A stretch of DNA of 35,915 bases from Nitrospirota bacterium (GTDB lineage: Bacteria; JACPQY01): contig JACPQY010000081.1 in assembly GCA_016190245.1 (NCBI GenBank), positions 1 through 35,915 of the forward strand, in the 5' to 3' direction. The first letter of the stretch is position 1. The number at the start of each line of letters is the position of its first letter. The translations under genes and the position numbers were made by a program. The notes under the pieces are model-generated. The model saw only the letters and a program-made list of their open reading frames with translations. It had not been told where the DNA came from and did not search any database. Below, in pieces: positions 30,880 to 35,915 of this stretch.

Positions 30880-31452
30880 ATGACTGGCGCCGGCCCGCTC
30901 ATCGAGCAAAACAAGTCGGCCAAGGAAAAGATGGCCAAGGCCGTGGAGGCCTTCAAGCGGGAGCTCGCCACCCTGCGGACCGGCCGCGCCTCTCCCGGCC
31001 TCTTCGACAACATCCGCGTGGAGGCATACGGGAGCCATCTCCCGCTGAATCAAGTCGCCACCATCAACGTCCCCGAGCCGCGGCTCATCACCCTGCAGGC
31101 TTGGGACAAGAGCCTGATCTCTCACATCGAGAAAGCCGTGATCAACTCTCCCCTCGGGCTCGTCCCCTCCGTGGACGGGCAGGTCATTCGTGTGCCGATC
31201 CCTCCGCTGACGCAGGAGCGCCGCGAGGAAATGGTCAAGGTCGCCCGGCACAAGGTGGAGGACTGCCGCGTGGTCATCCGGGGCGCCCGTCGAGACGCGA
31301 AGGAAGCCCTCGAGAAACTCAAGAAGGACGGAAAGCTCCCCGAAGACGACTTGCGCCGGCACGTGGCCGAACTCCAGAAGATCACGGACGAGGCCACCCG
31401 CCTCGCGGAAGACGCGCTCAAGGCCAAGGAAAAGGAAATCCTCGAAACGTAG
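30880..31452 (+). CDS. frr: Ribosome recycling factor
   Basis: 190 aa (family about 185). Releases ribosomes from mRNA after termination, together with EF-G. Signatures: FKRELATLRTGRASPGLFDNI, then YGSHLPLNQVATINVPEPR, then NSPLGLVPSVDGQVIRVPIPPLTQERREE and the C-terminal helix. It lies 40 nt after pyrH. Confidence 0.96.
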   Translation: MTGAGPLIEQNKSAKEKMAKAVEAFKRELATLRTGRASPGLFDNIRVEAYGSHLPLNQVATINVPEPRLITLQAWDKSLISHIEKAVINSPLGLVPSVDGQVIRVPIPPLTQERREEMVKVARHKVEDCRVVIRGARRDAKEALEKLKKDGKLPEDDLRRHVAELQKITDEATRLAEDALKAKEKEILET

Positions 31453-31476
31453 TTCTTCCTTCGCCCCAAGGAACCC

Positions 31477-31836
31477 ATGAACAACCGGGGCGAGATCCTT
31501 CGTTACCTCGAAGCGGAGATCCGATCGGGCACCCCCGCCCACACGCTGCGATTGCTCCACGAGGAGCTCGTCCGCCTTCTGCGGGTGTTGGCTCGGCTCC
31601 CGTCGAACGACCCGGCACGGGAGTCCGCTCACCGGGTCGCAGCGGATATCGTGGAGGAACTCGTGCGCGCCCTGGCCGCAGGGTCCGGATCCCCGTTTGA
31701 GGACCTCCTTTCCGCTTACGCCTCCCTGGGGACGGAACTGGCCGCCACAGGTCGAGCCCCAAGCCCCGCGCGGCTCGCGGAAATGCTGGAACTGATGGAA
31801 CGGATCGGGAAGCTACTGTCTCCGCCGAAGCAGTAG
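31477..31836 (+). CDS. Small helical protein, FliS-like
   Basis: 119 aa from ATG 31477, with AAGGA 6 nt upstream. Predicted all-helical with four or five helices (EILRYLEAEIRSG, HTLRLLHEELVRLLRVL, AHRVAADIVEELVRALA, FEDLLSAYASLGTELA, LAEMLELMERIGKLL). Length and helix arrangement, including the ADIVEELVRAL segment, recall FliS flagellin chaperones, but the sequence match is weak. It follows frr by 24 nt and converges with a charged protein gene; flagellin lies 4 kb away. It may be an unrelated helical protein. Confidence 0.5.
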   Translation: MNNRGEILRYLEAEIRSGTPAHTLRLLHEELVRLLRVLARLPSNDPARESAHRVAADIVEELVRALAAGSGSPFEDLLSAYASLGTELAATGRAPSPARLAEMLELMERIGKLLSPPKQ

Positions 31837-31858
31837 GGCCGCCGGTGCCCCGCGCAGG

Positions 31859-32782
31859 TCAGGCCGGACCGAGCCGGCCCTGTCGGGGACGGATGTCCCC
31901 CATCCCCGTCACGTTCTCGTGGAGGTTGGGGGAAGCCACGAACTCCTGAAGGACCTCCTGGAGCCGGCGAGGGTCGGGCGTTTCAACTCGATTCTGTCGC
32001 TCCCGCTCGCGCACCTGATCCTCATCTCGACGAAGGCGATCGGTATCGTCCTCCCGCTCGATCCTCGCGCGCTCCGTGCGCTCGCGTTCACCCATCTCGC
32101 GATCCGTCTCCGCACGGTGGGAGGTCACCACCTCTTCCTGCACTCGCTCCTGCGCCCGCAGCTCGGGATCGACCTCTTCGCGGAACTCCCGGACCTCCGG
32201 CGGCGTCGCCTCAACCGCACGCAGCCGCTCGGCCACCTCGCCTCGCACGGCCGGGTTTCGCTCGGCGCGCGGCAGGGCCTCTTCGGAACGCACGCCGAAC
32301 CGCGAGGTCTCGCGGATTTGCTGCCGCACCCCTTGCGGGAGAGGCAGCGCCTCTCGGGGTTGCTCCAGCGCCTCCTGCTCCGCCTCTTCCTGGTCTCGAC
32401 GCGTGCGTTCGAGGAGGCCGCTGACGGGCCGGCGGGCCGCAATCACCAGATCGCGCACCCGATCTGCGTTGAACTGTAAACCCTCGATGCGGGACCGATC
32501 CACGCCTTCACGCTCGAGTCGGCCCACGGCCTCGCGCGCGCGCTGGGCGTCAGCCGGGTCGCCGTCCGCGGCCGGGGTTCGCCCACGGCGCAGAGAGACG
32601 ATCGTGTCCGGCCCATCGCCCGCTTCCGCGGCGCGCCGGCCACGGGGCCGTGCGTTCTCGCCGGGCCGTAGGCCTTCGACACCATCGAGCGGGGCCTCCG
32701 CATTGACCACCTGACGCGCCCGGTGCAGCAACTGGGCCACCGCGTCAACTTGGGAGAGCCCCTCTCCCACCCGTTGAGCCAT
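31859..32782 (-). CDS. Highly charged, mostly helical protein of unknown function
   Basis: 307 aa from ATG 32782. Rich in Glu, Arg and Ala, with long stretches likely to be coiled coil or disordered (REEVDPELRAQERVQEEVV, EREDDTDRLRRDEDQVR). No signal peptide, membrane helix or known domain. The N-terminal 60 residues (VDAVAQLLHRARQVVNAEAP) look more ordered. A promoter-like TTGAAA-N17-TAGAGT ends 6 nt before the ATG. It is the last gene of the minus-strand run flagellin, aspS, gpsA and converges with the FliS-like gene (22 bp apart). A flagellar or cytoskeletal role is only a guess. Confidence 0.62.
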   Translation of the reverse strand: MAQRVGEGLSQVDAVAQLLHRARQVVNAEAPLDGVEGLRPGENARPRGRRAAEAGDGPDTIVSLRRGRTPAADGDPADAQRAREAVGRLEREGVDRSRIEGLQFNADRVRDLVIAARRPVSGLLERTRRDQEEAEQEALEQPREALPLPQGVRQQIRETSRFGVRSEEALPRAERNPAVRGEVAERLRAVEATPPEVREFREEVDPELRAQERVQEEVVTSHRAETDREMGERERTERARIEREDDTDRLRRDEDQVRERERQNRVETPDPRRLQEVLQEFVASPNLHENVTGMGDIRPRQGRLGPA

Positions 32783-32788
32783 GCCGGT

Positions 32789-32817
32789 ACTCTAGCAGGG
32801 AACTTCAACTTTTTCAA
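32789..32817 (-). promoter_or_regulatory. Sigma70-like promoter directly before ATG 32782
   Basis: TTGAAA (32817-32812), a 17-bp spacer and TAGAGT (32794-32789), followed after 6 nt by ATG. It lies in a 116-bp AT-richer spacer between gpsA and the charged protein. Geometry is the same as at 19438-19466 and implies a leaderless transcript. Confidence 0.5.
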
Positions 32818-32898
32818 GGAAACCTCACAAACCCCTTCAAGTTTCCTACTGGAACACTTCTATCCTGCGGCCAACGAGTGAAACCTAGGGCCTGGTGG

Positions 32899-33900
32899 CT
32901 AACGGCTCTCAGCCTTCAACTCGCGGGTCATCAACTCCTCCACGGCCCGGCGTGGAGGCAAACCTTCATAGAGAACTTCGTAGACCTTGGTGGTGATGGG
33001 CATTTCGACGCCCAGCTTCAGGCTCATGGCATGGGCTGATCTCGCCGTGTGGACACCCTCGGCCACCATTTTCATCTCGGCCAGGATCGGGGCGAGGTCC
33101 TGCCCCTGACCGAGCTTCATCCCCACGGTCCGGTTTCGACTCAGATCACCGCAGCAGGTCAGCACGAGGTCTCCGAGCCCCGACAGCCCCGCCAGCGTGA
33201 GCGGCCGGCCGCCGAGCCGCACCGCCATACGGGTGATCTCGGCCAGACCCCGGGTGATGAGGGCCGCCCGCGCGTTGTGCCCAAACCGGAGGCCGTCGCA
33301 GATGCCGGCCGCGATCGCGATCACGTTCTTGAGCGCCCCGCCCACCTCCACGCCCACCAGATCCGTGGAGGTGTACGCCCGAAACGAGGGGGTGCTGAAC
33401 AGAGACTGGAGCTGAACCGCGGTTTCTTCACTGGCGGAGGCGATCGTCACCGCGGTAGGCACACCCGCCACAACCTCCCGAGCGAAGCTGGGTCCCGACA
33501 GTGCCGCCAGCCGCTCCGGCGGCGCTCCCGACACCTCGGCGATGATCCGCGCGGGGCTGAGAAACGTCTCCTGCTCTATGCCCTTGCACGCCGCAACCAG
33601 GAGGGCTGTGGGAGCCACCCACCGGCCGGCGGAGGCAAGCGTGGCCCTCAGGGCGGCCGTCGGCGTTACCCAGACGACGACCGCGGCATCGCGCAGCGCG
33701 TCCTCGAGATCGCCGGTGGACCGCACCCGCGCCGGCAGCCTCACGTCCGGCAGATAGCCGGGATTTGACCCCGTTCGACGAATGGCCTCCGCGACTTCCG
33801 GCCGCCGGCACCACAGGGCAACGGGGACCCCCTTCCCGCCAAGAAGATGGGAGAGCGCCATGCCGAAGCTGCCGGCTCCGATGATGGCCACGTTCGTCAC
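32899..33900 (-). CDS. gpsA: Glycerol-3-phosphate dehydrogenase [NAD(P)+]
   Basis: 333 aa from GTG 33900, with GGAGGTGAG just upstream. Reduces dihydroxyacetone phosphate to sn-glycerol-3-phosphate for phospholipid synthesis. Rossmann motif IIGAGSFGMALSHLL (Phe where Trp is common), then ACKGIEQET, LSGPSFAREV, VEVGGALKNVIAIAAGICDG (catalytic Lys), FGHNARAALITRGLAE, GLGDLVLTC and SRNRTVG. Normal length. It follows aspS by 66 bp. Confidence 0.96.
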   Translation of the reverse strand: MTNVAIIGAGSFGMALSHLLGGKGVPVALWCRRPEVAEAIRRTGSNPGYLPDVRLPARVRSTGDLEDALRDAAVVVWVTPTAALRATLASAGRWVAPTALLVAACKGIEQETFLSPARIIAEVSGAPPERLAALSGPSFAREVVAGVPTAVTIASASEETAVQLQSLFSTPSFRAYTSTDLVGVEVGGALKNVIAIAAGICDGLRFGHNARAALITRGLAEITRMAVRLGGRPLTLAGLSGLGDLVLTCCGDLSRNRTVGMKLGQGQDLAPILAEMKMVAEGVHTARSAHAMSLKLGVEMPITTKVYEVLYEGLPPRRAVEELMTRELKAESR

Positions 33901-33966
33901 GCCTCACCTCCTGCCACCGACAACGCCTACCTCCCTTCGCCAGGCCGCCAGGCCCAAGGCGCACAC

Positions 33967-35754
33967 TCAGTCCGAATCGGATCCCACGAGGCGGACGTGC
34001 GCCTCCCGGAGTTGCCGCTCGTCAACGGACGAGGGCGCATCGGTCATGAGGCAGATCCCCTTCTGGGTCTTCGGGAACGGAATCGTGTCGCGGATGGATT
34101 CGAGCCCGGTCAGCAACATGACCAGACGGTCCAGGCCGAAGGCGATGCCGCCGTGCGGCGGTGCCCCAAACTGGAGGGCCTGCAGGAGGAATCCGAACTT
34201 GCGTTCGGCCTCCTCCGGGCCGATCCCGAGCGCCTCGAACACCCGGCGCTGGATCGCGGCGCGGTGATTTCGGATGCTCCCCCCCCCGATCTCCGTGCCA
34301 TTGAGGACAAGGTCATACGCCTGCGCCCGGACCGAGCCCGGGTCGGATTGCATCCGATCGAGATCCTCCCACCTCGGGGCCGTAAAGGGATGGTGCATCG
34401 CCACCCATCGTTTCTCTTCCTGGCTGAACTCGAACATCGGGAAATCGGTGACCCACACGAAATCGAAGCGTCCCTGGGGGACAAGATTCAACTCGCGGGC
34501 GAGGTCTCGACGGAGGCGCCCCAGGACGCCCGCCGCTACGTCGCGGGAATCGGCGACCAGAAACAACAGAGAACCGGGCGCGGCGTTCGTCCGCCGTACC
34601 AACTCCCCGCCCTCCTGCGAGGACATGAACTTGGCGATCGGTCCCGACCATCCCTCGCCCTCCCGACGCAGCCAGGCCAGCCCCGAGGCTCCAAAGGTCT
34701 TGGCCCACTCGGCGCGACGGTCTAGTTCCGACCGGCTCCACTCCTTGCCGCCGGGGGGGAGTAGGAGGCCGCGAATGGTCCCACCTTTGGCAAGGGCACC
34801 TGCAAAGATCTTGAACGCGGTTGAGCGGAAGAGGTCGTCCAGGACAAGGATTTCCAATCCGTATCGAAAGTCCGGGGCATCGGTGCCGAAGCGCGACATC
34901 GCCTCGGCATAGGCCATCCTCGGGATGGGCCGCGGGAGGTCCGTGTGTAGGACCTCTTCGAAGATGCGCGCGAAGAGCCCCTCGATCAGATCACAGATCT
35001 CATCCGGCGTCGTGAAAGAAAGCTCGATGTCGAGCTGGGTGAACTCGGGTTGCCGGTCCGCTCGCAGATCTTCATCGCGGAAGCAGCGCACGATCTGAAA
35101 GTATCGGTTCATGCCGGCCACCATCAGGAGCTGCTTGTAGAGTTGGGGGGACTGGGGGAGCGCGTAGAACCGGCCCGGGTTGAGCCGGCTGGGCACGAGA
35201 AAATCCCGAGCGCCTTCCGGTGTGCTCTTGGATAGCATGGGGGTTTCGATCTCGAGAAAGCCCTGGGAGGAGAGATACGACCGCATGACCTGGCAAATCT
35301 CGTGCCTCGCGCGAAGGACCTTCTGCATGCGCGGCCGCCGGAGGTCGAGGTAGCGGTATTGCAGGCGCGTGTTCTCGCCGGCATCCAAGTCGTCCTCGAT
35401 CGGGAACGGCGGAGGGACGGCCTCGTTGAGAACATCGAGTCGCTTCACGTGGAGCTCCACCTGACCGGTCGGCAGCCCGGGGTTCTCCGTCCCTTGAGGC
35501 CGAGGGGCGACCTCTCCCACAGCGGCCAGGACAAACTCGCTGCGAACCTGTCTCGCGGTCGCGTGGGCCTCGGGCGCGCGCTCGGGATCGATGACGAGCT
35601 GCGTGAGGCCGGCGTGATCTCGCAAGTCGATGAACAGGATCCCCCCGTGGTCGCGGATCGAATGGGCCCAACCCATGAGGGTGGCGACGCGGCCCACGTG
35701 GGCCGCCCTGAGCTCGCCGCAGGAATGAGTGCGCTGTAGGTCGCCGACATTCAT
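33967..35754 (-). CDS. aspS: Aspartyl-tRNA synthetase (bacterial type)
   Basis: 595 aa, the bacterial form. N-terminal OB anticodon-binding domain (MGWAHSIRDHGGILFIDLRD), class II motif 1 (GFLEIETPMLSKSTPEGARDF), motif 2 (CFRDEDLRADRQPEFTQLDIE), a GAD insertion domain (about 280-420) and motif 3 (FGLDRLVMLLTG) near the C-terminus, followed by SIRDTIPFPKTQKG. Whether it also charges tRNA-Asn cannot be decided from what is visible. A 9-C run (34279-34287, plus strand) encodes GGG in NGTEIGGGSIRNH. It is read away from the flagellin terminator. Confidence 0.96.
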   Translation of the reverse strand: MNVGDLQRTHSCGELRAAHVGRVATLMGWAHSIRDHGGILFIDLRDHAGLTQLVIDPERAPEAHATARQVRSEFVLAAVGEVAPRPQGTENPGLPTGQVELHVKRLDVLNEAVPPPFPIEDDLDAGENTRLQYRYLDLRRPRMQKVLRARHEICQVMRSYLSSQGFLEIETPMLSKSTPEGARDFLVPSRLNPGRFYALPQSPQLYKQLLMVAGMNRYFQIVRCFRDEDLRADRQPEFTQLDIELSFTTPDEICDLIEGLFARIFEEVLHTDLPRPIPRMAYAEAMSRFGTDAPDFRYGLEILVLDDLFRSTAFKIFAGALAKGGTIRGLLLPPGGKEWSRSELDRRAEWAKTFGASGLAWLRREGEGWSGPIAKFMSSQEGGELVRRTNAAPGSLLFLVADSRDVAAGVLGRLRRDLARELNLVPQGRFDFVWVTDFPMFEFSQEEKRWVAMHHPFTAPRWEDLDRMQSDPGSVRAQAYDLVLNGTEIGGGSIRNHRAAIQRRVFEALGIGPEEAERKFGFLLQALQFGAPPHGGIAFGLDRLVMLLTGLESIRDTIPFPKTQKGICLMTDAPSSVDERQLREAHVRLVGSDSD

Positions 35755-35768
35755 GTCCGTCGGCGCGG

Positions 35769-35797
35769 ACTATATCAGGCGCGTCCGTCCCTGAAAA
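35769..35797 (-). promoter_or_regulatory. Promoter-like elements for aspS overlapping the flagellin terminator tail
   Basis: TTTTCA (35797-35792), 17 bp, TATAGT (35774-35769), then 14 nt to ATG 35754. The -10 box is good (five of six) and the -35 weak. The -35 coincides with the T-rich tail of the terminator for the upstream flagellin gene. Confidence 0.45.
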
Positions 35798-35826
35798 GAA
35801 ACCCCCCACCATGGGCTGGTGGGGGG
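35792..35826 (-). terminator. Rho-independent terminator of the flagellin gene
   Basis: On the minus strand CCCCCCACCA-GCCCA-TGGTGGGGGG forms a perfect 10-bp GC-rich stem with a 5-nt loop, followed directly by TTTCTTTTCA. It lies 33 bp after the flagellin stop, in the right orientation. Confidence 0.85.
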
Positions 35827-35859
35827 GGAGGTAACACCATGGACGGAAAGCTTCAGCGG

Positions 35860-35915
35860 CTATCCGAGCAGCGTGAGCACCGCCTGCGGAATCAGGTTGG
35901 CCTGCGCCAGCGCCG
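35860..35915 (-). CDS. fliC: Flagellin C-terminus (partial, runs off the window)
   Basis: The last 17 codons read ALAQANLIPQAVLTLLG followed by TAG (35862-35860). This is the hallmark C-terminal helix end of bacterial flagellin (typically A-x2-QAN-x-x-PQ-x-x-L-x-LL), which packs in the D0 domain of the filament. The rest lies beyond the right edge. A strong terminator follows. It supports the presence of a flagellar apparatus together with the cluster at 16.2-19.4 kb. Confidence 0.88.
   Translation of the reverse strand, partial: ALAQANLIPQAVLTLLG

Overview
The window looks like chromosomal DNA from a GC-rich, flagellated, Gram-negative-type bacterium. The evidence is a lipoprotein GH92 glycosidase, FliK/FlhB-type export proteins, a flagellin C-terminus, and bacterial rpsB-tsf-pyrH-frr, aspS and gpsA genes. 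Several families (an FNR-like regulator, FixL-like PAS kinases, MbfA-like ferritin/VIT1) would suit a metabolically flexible environmental organism, perhaps a deltaproteobacterium-like or candidate-phylum lineage. The phylum cannot be fixed from the sequence alone. No rRNA, tRNA, CRISPR array, phage module or replication origin was seen.

Layout. 1-2.3 kb: a repeat and a decayed IS1182-type transposase. 2.3-4.7 kb: divergent MbfA-like and PIF1-like genes. 4.8-7.7 kb (minus): an OmpR-type regulator followed by a PAS hybrid histidine kinase. 7.8-9.0 kb: a small possible zinc-finger protein whose stop codon lies in a MITE-like element. 9.0-11.7 kb: an MFS transporter and a CoA-disulfide-reductase-like flavoprotein. 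11.7-13.6 kb: repeats, an FNR-like regulator and a Crp-type domain without its HTH. 14.0-19.4 kb: a CheY-like regulator/kinase pair, a YcgR-like PilZ protein and, on the minus strand, a small flagellar cluster (two coiled-coil proteins, FliK-like, FlhB C-domain). 19.8-21.9 kb: an unusually AT-rich SDR gene and a MoeA-like gene with altered active-site residues. 22.3-28.4 kb: pgi-surE-pcm, two tiny membrane proteins, a YqaA/DedA protein and GH92. 28.6-31.8 kb: rpsB-tsf-pyrH-frr plus a FliS-like small protein. 31.9-35.9 kb (minus): flagellin end, aspS, gpsA and a charged 307-aa protein.

The most unusual feature is a set of tiny palindromes (TCCGCC-N2-4-GGCGGA, 14-16 bp) at about a dozen places. 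They interrupt the dead transposase three times (counting one longer CCCGCC-type relative). They are also the main difference between the two copies of a MITE-like repeat, sitting each time at the loop of a hairpin, and they lie inside other dispersed hairpin repeats. This looks like a nested, mobile or hairpin-targeted micro-palindrome family. A second pattern is that several good sigma70-like promoters end only 6-14 nt before start codons, suggesting leaderless or near-leaderless mRNAs. A third is a group of 9-11 nt G/C homopolymers inside coding regions, three of them in adjacent signalling and motility genes.
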